The notes under the pieces were generated by a model. That model had not been told where the DNA came from. It worked only from the letters and a program-made list of their open reading frames with translations, and did not search any database. A DNA stretch of 64,000 bases. Origin: Tranquillimonas alkanivorans (GTDB taxonomy: Bacteria > Pseudomonadota > Alphaproteobacteria > Rhodobacterales > Rhodobacteraceae). Position numbers and translations under genes: made by a program. Within the stretch, counting starts at the first letter, position 1, and every line of letters begins with the position of its first letter. The DNA lies in contig NZ_FOXA01000004.1 of assembly GCF_900115595.1 (NCBI RefSeq), forward strand, positions 182,330 to 246,329. The letters run 5' to 3'. This document shows, one piece after another, positions 20,593 to 29,538 of this stretch.

Positions 20593-21162
20593 TCAGCTGC
20601 CCCAGCTGCGCACGCGGCCGCAATCCATGTGCACGAAGTTCGACGAGGTATAGCGCCCCACGCCGCCCGCGTTGCAGGCCTGCGCCGCGCGCGCCATCTG
20701 CGCCACCGAGCGCGACTTCATCCGCAGGTCTGCCGCCTGGCCCTGAAGGTGCAGAGAATTCTTGGCAACACCGCTCGACCGGCGGCGCAGCATCGCGTTG
20801 GTTTCGGGCGAACGGTAGCCCGAAATCAGCATGTAGGGCTCGTTCACGTCCATCATGTTGTGCGCCGCGGACATGATGTCGACGGTTCGCGCGTCGATGG
20901 GCTTCACCTGATTGTTGCGCCAATCGCGCATGAAGTAAGTGATCTCGTCGAGAGCCTCTTTGATGTAATTGCCCTCGATCCAGTAGATCATGTTGATGCT
21001 CTCGCCCGTCCGGCCCGAGTACATCTTGATGCGCCGGACGTCACCTGCGCCACGCAGGAACCCGAATGCATGTGAGTAAGTTGGTGCTGCGGTCACTGCC
21101 GTTGCCGCGAACGCACCAAGGAGAGCACGGCGAGTCATGCCGTTCGCGCTGATCTTGGTCAA
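20593..21162 (-). CDS. DUF882/YcbK-like M15 peptidase, Tat-exported
   Basis: A 189-residue periplasmic protein of the YcbK/DUF882 group, related to D-Ala-D-Ala carboxypeptidases (peptidase M15). TRRALLGAFAAT followed by APTYSHA is a twin-arginine-type signal. The zinc site is suggested by SLHLQGQAADLR (His and Asp) and NFVHMDCG (second His) near the C-terminus. It probably trims peptidoglycan or a related peptide. The TTG start at 21162 retains a short pre-Tat extension; ATG at 21138 is a possible alternative. It is divergent from the L,D-transpeptidase gene, another wall enzyme. Confidence 0.85.
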   Translation of the reverse strand: MTKISANGMTRRALLGAFAATAVTAAPTYSHAFGFLRGAGDVRRIKMYSGRTGESINMIYWIEGNYIKEALDEITYFMRDWRNNQVKPIDARTVDIMSAAHNMMDVNEPYMLISGYRSPETNAMLRRRSSGVAKNSLHLQGQAADLRMKSRSVAQMARAAQACNAGGVGRYTSSNFVHMDCGRVRSWGS

Positions 21163-21484
21163 AGCTATTGCCCCGCTTTTTTCTTTACCTGTCCCGCCGC
21201 GTTATCGCGGCTTGTTCTGCCACCTCATCCCCAGGTGATGCTTCGTTCTATGGCACAGCGCAGCCAACGGACCAAGCGCCGGGGGCAGGGGTTGTGTCTG
21301 CAGTGCCTCATTTCGGCAAATATTCGCTTAATGACGGGAACCGTACTGCCGGAGCCGCGGGTTGCGGGGCAGAACCAATACGCGCCGGCGCTGTTGAATC
21401 CGTGAGTGGACGGAGACGTTTGTGGGCACAATGTCTGTGGCAATGGCGTTGCGTGCAGCAGGGCGCGAGGCAGAGAGGAAGAAC
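21163..21484. other. Divergent spacer between DUF882 and L,D-transpeptidase genes
   Basis: This 322-bp region carries promoters for two divergent cell-wall genes. It is less GC-rich than its surroundings around 21170-21185 and 21305-21340. A small inverted repeat CCGCG-TTAT-CGCGG lies at 21197-21210. I recognise no operator and no RNA gene. Confidence 0.4.
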
Positions 21485-23110
21485 ATGATCCATCGTGCGG
21501 ACACGGAAACGCGGCGCACCCGGCGGCGCGGGGCGGCCTTCGCCGCGGCACTGGCGACGGCCTTGGTCTGCGCGCCGGTCGCGCCGGCCAGTGCGCAGGT
21601 CACCGCGTTCAAGCAGGCGGTGGCCGAGACGGCGGCGCGGCAGGACGCCATCGCCGACCACTACCGCGAGAACGCCTATGCCCCGATCTGGACCGCCCCG
21701 GGCGAGGACGGCCGTGCGCGGCGCGAGGCGCTGCTCAACGCGTTTGCCACCGCCCCGGCGCACGGGCTTCCGGCGGCGCGCTACGACGTGCAGGACGTGC
21801 TGGCCAAGCTGCGCGCCGTGCAGTCCGAGCGGGACCGGGGGCGTGTGGAGGTGGAACTGTCGCGCCTCTTCGTCCGGTTCGCCCGCGACATCGGTAGCGG
21901 CGTGCTGACCCCGCGCGACGTCGACGCGGGACTCGTGCGTGACGTCGACCGCCGGAACCCGCGCGACCTGCTGCGCGAGGTGTCCGAGAGCGATCCGCGC
22001 CTGTTCCTGCGCGACCTGATGCCGACATCGCCGGAGTACCGGCGCCTTCTGAAAGAGAAGATGGCGCTCGAGCGCGTGGTCGAGCGCGGCGGCTATGGTG
22101 CGCCGGTGCCCGGCGGCCGATTGGAGCGCGGCGACAGCGGCGACAGGGTCGTGGCGCTGCGCAACCGGCTCATCGCGATGGGCTACCTGCGCCGCACCGC
22201 CACCGCGGGCTTCGACGTCGCCATGGAAGAGGCCGTGCGCACCTTTCAGCGCGACCACGGGCTGTCGGACGACGGTGTGGTAGGCGACTCGACACTGGCC
22301 GCGCTGAACCGCACGGCGGTCGACCGTCTGGGCAGCGTGCTCGTGGCGCTCGAACGCGAACGTTGGCTGCCGCGCGACCGGGGCAAGCGCCACGTCTGGG
22401 TGAACCTGACGGACTTCAAGGCGCGGCTCATCGACGAGGGCCAGATCACGTTCGAGACCCGGTCGGTCATCGGCAAGAACCAGAGCGACCGCCGCACGCC
22501 CGAGTTCTCGGACGTGATGGATCACATGGTCATCAACCCGTCCTGGTACGTCCCGCGCTCGATCGTGGTGAACGAGTATCTGCCGCAGTTGCAGCGCAAC
22601 CCCTATGCGCTGAGCCACATGGAGATCACGGACCGTCGCGGCCGGGTGGTCAACCGGGCGCAGGGCTTCGCGCAGTACACCGCCTCGACCTTCCCGTTCT
22701 CGATGCGGCAGCCGCCGTCGAACGACAACGCGCTGGGGCTGGTGAAATTCATGTTCCCCAACCGCTACAACATCTACCTCCACGACACGCCCGCCAAGAG
22801 CCTGTTCAGCCGGCAGGAGCGCGACTTCAGCCACGGCTGCATCCGTCTCAACGACCCGTTCGAGTTCGCCTATGAACTGCTTTCCCGGCAGGAGGCCGAT
22901 CCGCAAAGTTACTTCCACCGCATCCTCGATACCGGGCGCGAGACCCGAGTCGAGCTCGAGACGCCGGTGCCGGTGCACCTGGGCTACCGCACGGCGATCA
23001 CGAAGCCGACCGGCGGGATGGAGTACCGCAACGACATCTACGGGCGCGACGCGAAAATTCTCGCCGCCCTGCGTGCCGCCGGGGTAGCCATGCCCGCCGG
23101 AGAAAGCTAA
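21485..23110 (+). CDS. L,D-transpeptidase, YkuD/YcbB type
   Basis: A 541-residue exported wall enzyme. A signal peptide (1-37, ending near APASAQ) is followed by an N-terminal helical scaffold domain. A peptidoglycan-binding type 1 repeat lies at about 212-275 (RGDSGDRVVALRNRL). The YkuD domain follows (about 295-475), with catalytic Cys452 in FSHGCIRL and the upstream HDTPAKSLF substrate motif. The domain order matches E. coli YcbB (LdtD), which makes 3-3 peptide crosslinks. ATG at 21485 has AGAGAGGAAG before it; an in-frame start at 21422 lacks this. It is followed after 9 bp by the LpxD-like gene. Confidence 0.92.
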   Translation: MIHRADTETRRTRRRGAAFAAALATALVCAPVAPASAQVTAFKQAVAETAARQDAIADHYRENAYAPIWTAPGEDGRARREALLNAFATAPAHGLPAARYDVQDVLAKLRAVQSERDRGRVEVELSRLFVRFARDIGSGVLTPRDVDAGLVRDVDRRNPRDLLREVSESDPRLFLRDLMPTSPEYRRLLKEKMALERVVERGGYGAPVPGGRLERGDSGDRVVALRNRLIAMGYLRRTATAGFDVAMEEAVRTFQRDHGLSDDGVVGDSTLAALNRTAVDRLGSVLVALERERWLPRDRGKRHVWVNLTDFKARLIDEGQITFETRSVIGKNQSDRRTPEFSDVMDHMVINPSWYVPRSIVVNEYLPQLQRNPYALSHMEITDRRGRVVNRAQGFAQYTASTFPFSMRQPPSNDNALGLVKFMFPNRYNIYLHDTPAKSLFSRQERDFSHGCIRLNDPFEFAYELLSRQEADPQSYFHRILDTGRETRVELETPVPVHLGYRTAITKPTGGMEYRNDIYGRDAKILAALRAAGVAMPAGES

Positions 23111-23119
23111 GCCCCCGAC

Positions 23120-24226
23120 ATGACCAAGGGCGCAGAACGATACCGACTGAGCGACATCGCAGAAGCGCTTCACGCGCGGCTTTACGGCGATGGCGACCTG
23201 ATGATTTCGGGCGCGGCGGAACCCGCCATGGCGGGCCCCGAGGACCTGGCGCTGGCCATGGCGCCGAAATACGCCGAGGGGCTGCCCAAGGGCAGCGCCC
23301 GCGCGGCGATCCTGTGGGAGGGCGCGGACTGGCAGGCGCTGGGGCTCGACGCGGCGCTGTTCGTGCCGCGGCCGCGCTATGCGCTGGCGGGCCTGACCAA
23401 GCGGCTCGACCCCGGCCCCGCCATTGCCGACGGCATCCACCCGACGGCCGTTGTGGACCCGTCGGCCGTGATCGGCCCCGGTGCGGCCATCGCCCCCTTC
23501 GTCGTCATCGGCCCCGGCGTGACCATCGGACGCGGGGCGCGCATCGCCTCGCACGTCAGCGTCGGCGAAGGCGCGACGATCGGCGACGACGTGCTGCTGC
23601 ACGCGGGCGTGCGCGTCGGACGCAACGTCAGGATCGGCGACCGTTTCATCGCGCAGCCCAACGCCTCGATCGGCGGCGACGGGCTGTCCTTCGTCACGCC
23701 CGAGAAGTCGGGCGTCGAGCGGGCGCGCGAGACGATGGGCGACCAGGGCGAGCTTCTGCGCCAGAGCTGGACGCGTATCCACTCTCTTGGCAGCGTCGTC
23801 ATCGGCGACGACGTCGAGGTGGGGGCCAATGCCTGCATCGACGCGGGCACCATCCGGCCCACGCGCGTGGGCACCGGCACCAAGATCGACGACCTTTGCA
23901 TGGTCGCCCACAACGTCGAGGTGGGCGAGCACTGCCTGATGGCCGGCCTGACGGGCATCGCCGGCTCCACCAAGGTCGGCGACCGCTGCGTCTTCGGCGG
24001 GCAGTCGGGCGTCGTGGACAACATCGAGGTGGGCGATGACGTCATCGTGACGGCCGCGACCAAGGTCCTCTCGAACGCGCCGGCGGGCCGCGTGCTGATG
24101 GGGTATCCGGCGGTGAAGCTCGAGACCCACGTCGACATGTACAAGGCGCTCCGCCGCCTGCCGCGCCTGCTTTCCGAGCTTCGGGGCGGGAAGAAAGCGG
24201 TTCCAAAGTCGGGCGAGAATGGATAA
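23120..24226 (+). CDS. lpxD: LpxD-like UDP-3-O-acylglucosamine N-acyltransferase
   Basis: A 368-residue trimeric left-handed beta-helix acyltransferase. LpxD adds the second 3-hydroxyacyl chain of lipid A from acyl-ACP. The N-terminal UDP-sugar domain covers residues 1-105, hexapeptide repeats run from about 110 to 325, and the catalytic base is His264 in MVAHNVEVG. Its neighbours here are an L,D-transpeptidase, a dedicated ACP and a ketoacyl synthase, not the usual bamA-fabZ-lpxA set, so it may be a second copy with a special acyl donor. That last point is inference. The gene extends to 24226; the next gene starts 37 bp later. Confidence 0.88.
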   Translation: MTKGAERYRLSDIAEALHARLYGDGDLMISGAAEPAMAGPEDLALAMAPKYAEGLPKGSARAAILWEGADWQALGLDAALFVPRPRYALAGLTKRLDPGPAIADGIHPTAVVDPSAVIGPGAAIAPFVVIGPGVTIGRGARIASHVSVGEGATIGDDVLLHAGVRVGRNVRIGDRFIAQPNASIGGDGLSFVTPEKSGVERARETMGDQGELLRQSWTRIHSLGSVVIGDDVEVGANACIDAGTIRPTRVGTGTKIDDLCMVAHNVEVGEHCLMAGLTGIAGSTKVGDRCVFGGQSGVVDNIEVGDDVIVTAATKVLSNAPAGRVLMGYPAVKLETHVDMYKALRRLPRLLSELRGGKKAVPKSGENG

Positions 24227-24263
24227 ACGACCCGACGAACATTTGGGGTATCGGAACCGGGGT

Positions 24264-24530
24264 ATGGCGGACAGCATCAAGGACAAGGTCATTCGCATCA
24301 TCGCGGAACAGGCGGTGGTCGAACCGTCCGACGTGACCATGGACCAGACGCTGGAAGACCTGGGCATCGACAGCCTCGGGCTGGTCGAGTCCATCTTCGC
24401 CATCGAAGAGGAGTTCGACATCCAGGTGCCTTTCAACGCCAACGACCCCACCGACAGCGAGTTCGACATCTCGTCGGTCGCCGCCATCGTCCGCGCGGTC
24501 GAGGGGCTGGTCGCAGACCAGAAGGCATGA
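24264..24530 (+). CDS. Dedicated acyl carrier protein
   Basis: An 88-residue acidic four-helix protein with the phosphopantetheine site Ser37 in LGIDSLGL. It carries acyl chains as thioesters. It diverges from a standard AcpP: the loop FNANDPTDSEFD near residues 55-66 is longer, so it is probably a specialised ACP serving the adjacent KAS and LpxD-like enzymes. ATG at 24264 gives MADSIKDKV; an in-frame ATG at 24219, inside the lpxD end, would add 15 residues. Its stop overlaps the next start (ATGA). Confidence 0.88.
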   Translation: MADSIKDKVIRIIAEQAVVEPSDVTMDQTLEDLGIDSLGLVESIFAIEEEFDIQVPFNANDPTDSEFDISSVAAIVRAVEGLVADQKA

Positions 24531-25738
24531 AGCGCGTCGTCATTACCGGCGCGGGCACGATCAACTCGCTCGGCCACTCGGTCACCGCGACGCTGGAGGC
24601 GATGCGCGAGGGGCGCTGTGGCATCGGCGAACTCGAGACGCGCGATGTCGAGCGTCTCCAGGTCCGCATCGGCGGGCAGGTGCGCGACTACGACGCCGAA
24701 ACGCACTTTAACCGCCAGCAGATCGCGCTTTACGACCGGTTCACGCAGTTCACGCTGCTGTCGGCCCGGCAGGCGATCGAGCAGTCGGGCCTGTCCTTTG
24801 CGGGCGAGCTTGCGGCGAAGACGGGCGTGGTGCTGGGCACCGCCGGTGGCGGTGTGCAGACCTGGGACGAGAACTATCGCGCGGTCTATGAAGAGGGGAA
24901 GAACCGCGTTCATCCCTTCGTGGTCCCCAAGCTGATGAACAATGCCGCGGCCTCGCACGTGTCGATGGAGTACAACCTGAAGGGCCCGACCTACACGGTC
25001 GCGACCGCGTGCTCGTCGTCGAACCATGCGATGGGCCAGGCCTTCCACATGATCCGGTCGGGCATGAGCCCGGTGATGATCACCGGCGGGTCGGAATCCA
25101 TGCTCTGCTTCGGCGGCGTGAAGGCGTGGGAGGGGCTGCGCGTCATGTCCAAGGACGCCTGCCGCCCGTTCAGCCTGGGCCGCAACGGCATGGTGCAGGG
25201 CGAGGGCGCGGGCGTCTTCGTGTTCGAGGAATACGAGCACGCCAAAAAGCGCGGCGCCGACATCCTGGCCGAAGTCGTGGGCTTCGCCATGACCTCGGAC
25301 GCCGCCGACATCGTGATGCCGTCGAAGCAGGGCGCCGCGCGCACCATCGCCGCCGCGCTCGAAGATGCGCGCGTCTCGCCCGAGGCCGTCGGCTACATCA
25401 ACGCCCACGGCACCGGCACTGCGGCCAATGACAAGACCGAGTGCGCCGCCGTCGCGGACGTGTTCGGCCACCACGCCGACAACCTGATGATCTCGTCCAC
25501 CAAGTCGATGCACGGGCATGTCATCGGCGGCACCGGCGCCATCGAGCTTCTGGCCTGCGTGATGGCGGTGCGGGACGGCGTCATCGCGCCCACCATCGGC
25601 TACGAAGAGCCCGACCCGGAATGTGCGCTCGACGTGGTCCCGAACCAGGCGCGCGAGGCGAAGGTCGATGTGGTCGTCTCCAACGCCTTCGCCTTCGGCG
25701 GGCTGAACGCCGTCCTGGCGCTGCGCCGCGCCTCCTGA
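24527..25738 (+). CDS. Beta-ketoacyl-ACP synthase, KAS II type
   Basis: A 403-residue condensing enzyme of the FabF/KAS family. The catalytic set is Cys162 (ATACSSSN), His294 (INAHGTGT), Lys326 and His331 (STKSMHGH), so it should be active in chain elongation by decarboxylative Claisen condensation of malonyl-ACP. It is translationally coupled to the dedicated ACP, which suggests a private elongation module rather than bulk fatty acid synthesis. That role is inferred from context. A GC hairpin follows the stop. Confidence 0.92.
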   Translation: MKRVVITGAGTINSLGHSVTATLEAMREGRCGIGELETRDVERLQVRIGGQVRDYDAETHFNRQQIALYDRFTQFTLLSARQAIEQSGLSFAGELAAKTGVVLGTAGGGVQTWDENYRAVYEEGKNRVHPFVVPKLMNNAAASHVSMEYNLKGPTYTVATACSSSNHAMGQAFHMIRSGMSPVMITGGSESMLCFGGVKAWEGLRVMSKDACRPFSLGRNGMVQGEGAGVFVFEEYEHAKKRGADILAEVVGFAMTSDAADIVMPSKQGAARTIAAALEDARVSPEAVGYINAHGTGTAANDKTECAAVADVFGHHADNLMISSTKSMHGHVIGGTGAIELLACVMAVRDGVIAPTIGYEEPDPECALDVVPNQAREAKVDVVVSNAFAFGGLNAVLALRRAS

Positions 25739-25755
25739 TCCCCCATCAACGAAGA

Positions 25756-25776
25756 ACGCCGCCCGAGGGGCGGCGT
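25756..25776. terminator. GC hairpin between the KAS gene and ialB
   Basis: ACGCCGCCC (25756-25764) and GGGCGGCGT (25768-25776) form a perfect 9-bp stem with loop GAG between two convergent genes. No T-run follows on either strand, so termination would be U-independent. Confidence 0.5.
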
Positions 25777-25802
25777 CAGGAAGCTTGCGCTCCAAGGCGG
25801 CG

Positions 25803-26462
25803 TCACCGCGTTTCGGCGTTCGCCTCGTTCACGGCCTCGTAGCCTGCGGTAAAGCCCGAGAGCGAGATCGTCAGGTCCACCTGCTGGTCCGGTGCGGCTG
25901 CGGGAACGATGGTCAGCGTCGCCTCGGCGCCGCGCTTAAACGCCGCAACCTCGGGTCCGGTGAAGCCGATGCGCGCAAAGCAACCGACCTGGCTGCAGAA
26001 GGTGTAGGGATAGCGCTTGGCCTGACCATCATCCACCGCCAGCGTCAGCGCCGGGGTCAGCAGCGTCTCGAGCGGGGTGACGATGGTCGCTCCCGCCGCC
26101 GCCTGCTGGCCTTCGGGGAGACCGAAGATCGAAATCTCGGCGACGGAGTTGCCGTCCTGGTCCTCGAGAAGCTGGTAAAGCTGGCAGGGGTCGTTCTCGG
26201 ACTCGGTGCGCACGCAGCGCATCTGCCAATCGCCGAATTCCTCGGCGATATAGGTCTGCCCGGCGCGCGGCCCGGTCTGCGCCGGCTGGCCCATCGAAAG
26301 CTCGCCCGGCGCGGGCGCATTGCCGTCGGACGGTGCTGCCGTCTCGGTCTGGGCCTCGGCTTCGGCGGCCGGCGTCTCGCCCGTCGTGTCCGCGTCCTGC
26401 GCGACCGCCGGCGTCGCCGCCAGAAGCGCCAGAAGGGGCAGGGTCTTGGTCAGGTTCTTCAT
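25803..26462 (-). CDS. Invasion-associated locus B (IalB) family protein
   Basis: A 219-residue exported protein. A signal peptide (1-21, ending PAVA) is followed by a low-complexity Ala/Glu/Thr/Pro linker to about 60. The IalB domain then begins at EFGDWQMRCVR and contains Cys pairs (QMRC, DPCQLY; TFCSQVGC) that probably form disulfides. IalB was first described in Bartonella, but it is common in free-living alphaproteobacteria, so pathogenicity should not be inferred. The upstream spacer contains a promoter-like site and a terminator that may control this gene. Confidence 0.87.
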   Translation of the reverse strand: MKNLTKTLPLLALLAATPAVAQDADTTGETPAAEAEAQTETAAPSDGNAPAPGELSMGQPAQTGPRAGQTYIAEEFGDWQMRCVRTESENDPCQLYQLLEDQDGNSVAEISIFGLPEGQQAAAGATIVTPLETLLTPALTLAVDDGQAKRYPYTFCSQVGCFARIGFTGPEVAAFKRGAEATLTIVPAAAPDQQVDLTISLSGFTAGYEAVNEANAETR

Positions 26463-26558
26463 GGTCTCCCCGGATGCTGTTGCGGAGTTGGTCCGGCCTT
26501 AGCATGGCGCTGCGGGAGTGTCAGGCCCGGATCGCGCCGGCTGCCGCGGGGAGACTCA

Positions 26559-26584
26559 AAAAGGGCCCGCACCGGGGCCCTTTT
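26559..26584. terminator. Intrinsic terminator upstream of ialB, T tails both ways
   Basis: AAAAGGGCCC (26559-26568) pairs perfectly with GGGCCCTTTT (26575-26584) around a six-base loop, with a further A at 26558. It lies 97 bp before the ialB start, so on the minus strand it ends either a short RNA or the ialB leader. Confidence 0.8.
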
Positions 26585-26632
26585 CGTTGGTATGTCTCTC
26601 GCTGCCGGACTGGCCGACTTAGTTATGCCGGG

Positions 26633-26661
26633 ACGCTACGGCCTTTCGTCCCACCGGTCAA
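26633..26661 (-). promoter_or_regulatory. Candidate minus-strand promoter upstream of ialB
   Basis: On the minus strand TTGACC (26661-26656) and TAGCGT (26638-26633) are exactly 17 bp apart. The -35 is close to consensus and the -10 is weak. An A+T-rich inverted repeat sits just upstream at 26666-26684. Transcription from here would meet the terminator at 26584 after about 45-70 nt. Confidence 0.4.
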
Positions 26662-26710
26662 CAGTCGAAATTTCTTCAATTTCGCGCACCTGCCGGATGG
26701 CGTTGACGCA

Positions 26711-26742
26711 ACGCAAAAGAGGCCGCGCCCGCAGGCGCGGCC
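26711..26742 (-). terminator. Minus-strand terminator with perfect 9-bp GC stem
   Basis: GGCCGCGCC (26721-26729) and GGCGCGGCC (26734-26742) pair around CGCA. Read leftwards the stem is followed by TCTTTTGCGT. No annotated minus-strand gene ends here, so it implies an unannotated transcript from the right or termination of antisense RNA from paaI. Confidence 0.65.
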
Positions 26743-26869
26743 AGTCAAACAGGGAGGAGTGCCGGGTTTTTCCCGGCGAACCTCGTGTCGCACACACACG
26801 TTAAGAGCGGGTTGAGCCCGCGCGGCGCCTGCGCCACCTTCGCCGTCGACGGCAGGAGGAGATGCCCTG

Positions 26870-27289
26870 GTGACGATACGGATGGACCGCGCCGAGCTGA
26901 CGGCGTTTCTGCGGGCAGAGTTCCCGCAGGTCGCCGACGATTTCGAGGTGACGGGGGTTACCGCCGAGGGCGCGGCGCTGCACATGAAGGTGGGCGAGCG
27001 CAATCTGCGTCCCGGCGGCACCGTGTCAGGTCCAGCAATGTTCGCGCTGGCCGACGTTGCGTTCTATCTCGCGCTTCTGTCGCGGATCGGGCCGCAGGCG
27101 CTGGCGGTCACGACGAACTGCTCCATCGATTTCATGCGAAAGCCCGGGGCCGCGCCGATGCGAGCCGAGGCGCGTCTGCTCAAGCTCGGGCGGACGCTGG
27201 CCGTGGGCGACGTGCTTCTGTTCTCGGAAGGTGTGCCCGCCCCGGTGGCGCGGGCCAGCCTGACCTATGCGATACCGCCCGCGCGGTAG
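26870..27289 (+). CDS. PaaI-family hotdog thioesterase
   Basis: A 139-residue hotdog-fold protein of the PaaI/4HBT group, which hydrolyses acyl- or aryl-CoA thioesters, usually as a tetramer. The signature runs RPGGTVSGPAMFALADVAFY near residues 45-64, with the expected catalytic Asp in ALADVAF, then TTNCSIDFMRKP. GTG at 26870 has AGGAGGAG eight bases before it. It lies between the hairpin-rich spacer and convergent tkt. The substrate is unknown. Confidence 0.85.
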   Translation: MTIRMDRAELTAFLRAEFPQVADDFEVTGVTAEGAALHMKVGERNLRPGGTVSGPAMFALADVAFYLALLSRIGPQALAVTTNCSIDFMRKPGAAPMRAEARLLKLGRTLAVGDVLLFSEGVPAPVARASLTYAIPPAR

Positions 27290-27318
27290 GACCGGCGCGG
27301 GCGGCAGCTTTACTTGGC

Positions 27319-29337
27319 TCAGAGGAGCGCCTTGGCCTTTTCGGCCACGGCCTCGGCCGTGATGCCGAAGCGCTCGTAAAGTTCCGGCGCCGGGGCCGAT
27401 GCGCCGAAGCCTTCCATGCCGATGAAGCCGGCCTTCTGCTCGCGCCCGCGCTCGCCCAGAAGCCAGCGGTCCCAGCCCTGCCGCACGGCGGCCTCGACCG
27501 CGACGCGGACGGGGCCCGCGGGCAGCACGCGGCGGCGGTATTTCTCGTCCTGCTGCGCGAAGAGTTCCATGCACGGCATCGAGACGACGCGCGTGCCGAT
27601 CCCCTCGGCCTGCAGCAGGTCACGGGCCTTCATGGCGATCTCGACTTCCGAGCCCGTGGCCATCAGGATCGCCTGTCGCTTGCCCTCGGCCTCGGCCAGA
27701 ACATAGGCACCTTGCGCCGTCAGGTTCTTGGTCTTGTGCTCGGTCCGCACGGTGGGCAGACCCTGACGGCTGAGCGCGAGAACCGACGGCGTCTTCTCGC
27801 TGGTCAGCGCCAGTTCCCACGCCTCGGCGGTCTCGACCGTATCGGCGGGGCGGAAGACCCAAGTGTTTGGCGTGGCGCGGCAGATCGCCAGGTGCTCGAC
27901 CGGCTGGTGCGTCGGACCGTCCTCGCCCAGCCCGATGGAATCGTGGGTCATGACATAGACGACCGGCGCGCCCATCAGCGCCGACAGGCGCATTGCGCCG
28001 CGGGCGTAGTCGGTGAAACAGAGGAAGGTGCCGCCATAGGGGCGCACGCCGCCGTGCAGCGCCATGCCGTTCATCGCGGCGGCCATGCCGTGTTCGCGGA
28101 TGCCGTAATGGACGTAGCGGCCCTTGCGGTTGTCGGCGTCGAAGATGCCCAGGTCGGCGGTCATCGTGTTGTTCGATCCGGTCAGGTCGGCCGAGCCGCC
28201 CACCGTCTCGGGCATTGCCGGGTTCACGACCTCAAGCACCATCTCGGATGCCTTGCGGGTGGCAACCTTCGGCTGGCCCTCGCTGATCTGCTTTTTCAGC
28301 GCCCGGATGGTCGAGGCGAGCTTCTTCGGGGCCTCGCCGGCCTGCATGCGGGCGAACAGCGCCTTGCGGTTGTCGGAGAGTTCGTCGAAGCGGCTCTGCC
28401 ATTCGGCGCGGGCAGTCGCGCCGCGGCGGCCGATCTCTTCCCACTGCGACTTCACGTCGGCCGGGATCTCGAACGGCGCGTGGGGCCAGCCATAGACTTC
28501 GCGCGTCGCGGCGATTTCGTCGGGGCCCAGCGGCGAGCCGTGCGCCTTGGCGGTGTCCTGCTTGTTGGGCGCGCCGAAGCCGATGGTCGTCTTGCACGCG
28601 ATGAGCACGGGCTTGTCCGACGCCTTCGCCTTCTCGATAGCGGCGTCGATGTCGGCCGGATCATGGCCGTCGCACGAGAGCACGTCCCAGCCCGCCGCCT
28701 CGAACCGGGCCTTCTGGTCGGTGACGTCTGACAGGCTGACGCGGCCGTCGATCGAGATGTCGTTGTCGTCCCAGAACACCGTCAGCTTCGACAGCTTCTG
28801 CTTGCCGGCCAGGCCGATGGCTTCGTGGCTGATGCCCTCCATCAGGCAGCCGTCGCCGGCGATGACCCAGGTGCGGTGGTCGACGACCTTCTTGCCGAAG
28901 CGGGCGCGCAGGATCTCCTCGGCCATCGCGAAGCCGACCGAGTTGGCGAGCCCCTGGCCCAGCGGGCCAGTCGTGGTCTCGACGCCGTTGACCAGGAAGT
29001 TCTCGGGGTGGCCCGCCGTGATCGAGTGGAGCTGGCGGAAGTTCTTGATCTGGTCGAGCGTCATCTGCTCGTACCCGGTGAGGTGCAGCAGCGCGTAGAT
29101 CAGCATCGAGCCGTGGCCTGCCGACAGGATGAAGCGGTCGCGGTCCGGCCAGTCGGGCGCGGCGGCGTCGAACTTCAGGTGCTTCTCGTACAGGACGGTG
29201 GCGACGTCGGCCATGCCCATGGGCATGCCGGGGTGGCCCGAATTGGCCGCCTGGACGGCGTCCATGGCCAGCACGCGGATCGCCGCGGCGCGGGTCCAGT
29301 GGTCGGGATGGGTCTCACGCAGGGTGGCGATATCCAC
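27319..29337 (-). CDS. tkt: Transketolase
   Basis: A 672-residue thiamine-diphosphate enzyme that moves two-carbon ketol units in the pentose phosphate pathway (and in the Calvin cycle where present). It has [15 protein letters not shown] near the N-terminus, the GDGCLMEG cofactor motif ending in the DDN region, [17 protein letters not shown] in the PP domain, and a C-terminal domain of normal size. GTG at 29337 lies nine bases after AAGGA and gives the usual VDIATL start. ATG at 29346 would overlap that site almost directly and is the alternative. It is divergent from the coiled-coil/zapA pair. Confidence 0.95.
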   Translation of the reverse strand: MDIATLRETHPDHWTRAAAIRVLAMDAVQAANSGHPGMPMGMADVATVLYEKHLKFDAAAPDWPDRDRFILSAGHGSMLIYALLHLTGYEQMTLDQIKNFRQLHSITAGHPENFLVNGVETTTGPLGQGLANSVGFAMAEEILRARFGKKVVDHRTWVIAGDGCLMEGISHEAIGLAGKQKLSKLTVFWDDNDISIDGRVSLSDVTDQKARFEAAGWDVLSCDGHDPADIDAAIEKAKASDKPVLIACKTTIGFGAPNKQDTAKAHGSPLGPDEIAATREVYGWPHAPFEIPADVKSQWEEIGRRGATARAEWQSRFDELSDNRKALFARMQAGEAPKKLASTIRALKKQISEGQPKVATRKASEMVLEVVNPAMPETVGGSADLTGSNNTMTADLGIFDADNRKGRYVHYGIREHGMAAAMNGMALHGGVRPYGGTFLCFTDYARGAMRLSALMGAPVVYVMTHDSIGLGEDGPTHQPVEHLAICRATPNTWVFRPADTVETAEAWELALTSEKTPSVLALSRQGLPTVRTEHKTKNLTAQGAYVLAEAEGKRQAILMATGSEVEIAMKARDLLQAEGIGTRVVSMPCMELFAQQDEKYRRRVLPAGPVRVAVEAAVRQGWDRWLLGERGREQKAGFIGMEGFGASAPAPELYERFGITAEAVAEKAKALL

Positions 29338-29538
29338 TTGGTGCATTCCTTCGGCTGCCTCGATAGGGTCGCGCGGGTCTTAGCAGTCTCGGGGCCAATA
29401 TCAAGCGCCGGGGGGCGGCGGGGCGTCGATGGGGGGCTGAAATCGCCCGCCAGTCGTCTATTGTCGGGCTGCGCGGGCGACGATGACCCGAATCGCAGGC
29501 GGCGCGAGACCGCCGCGCAAGACGAGAGGAACGGCAGG

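Larger units (their letters stand above)
26463..26869. other. Hairpin-dense intergenic region upstream of ialB and paaI
   Basis: This 407-bp divergent spacer holds an unusual number of inverted repeats. They are 26559-26584 (bidirectional terminator), 26666-26684 (CGAAATT/AATTTCG), 26700-26714 (GCGTTG/CAACGC), 26721-26742 (perfect 9-bp stem with minus-strand T tail), 26761-26777 (GCCGGG-TTTTT-CCCGGC) and a 12-bp palindrome at 26842-26853. Short open frames across it look spurious. One or two small minus-strand RNAs or a regulated leader are plausible. Confidence 0.55.

Noticed and set aside
21308..25795. 1495-codon minus-strand frame
   Set aside because: Antisense to four genes with intact catalytic motifs; long only because stop codons are rare at this GC.
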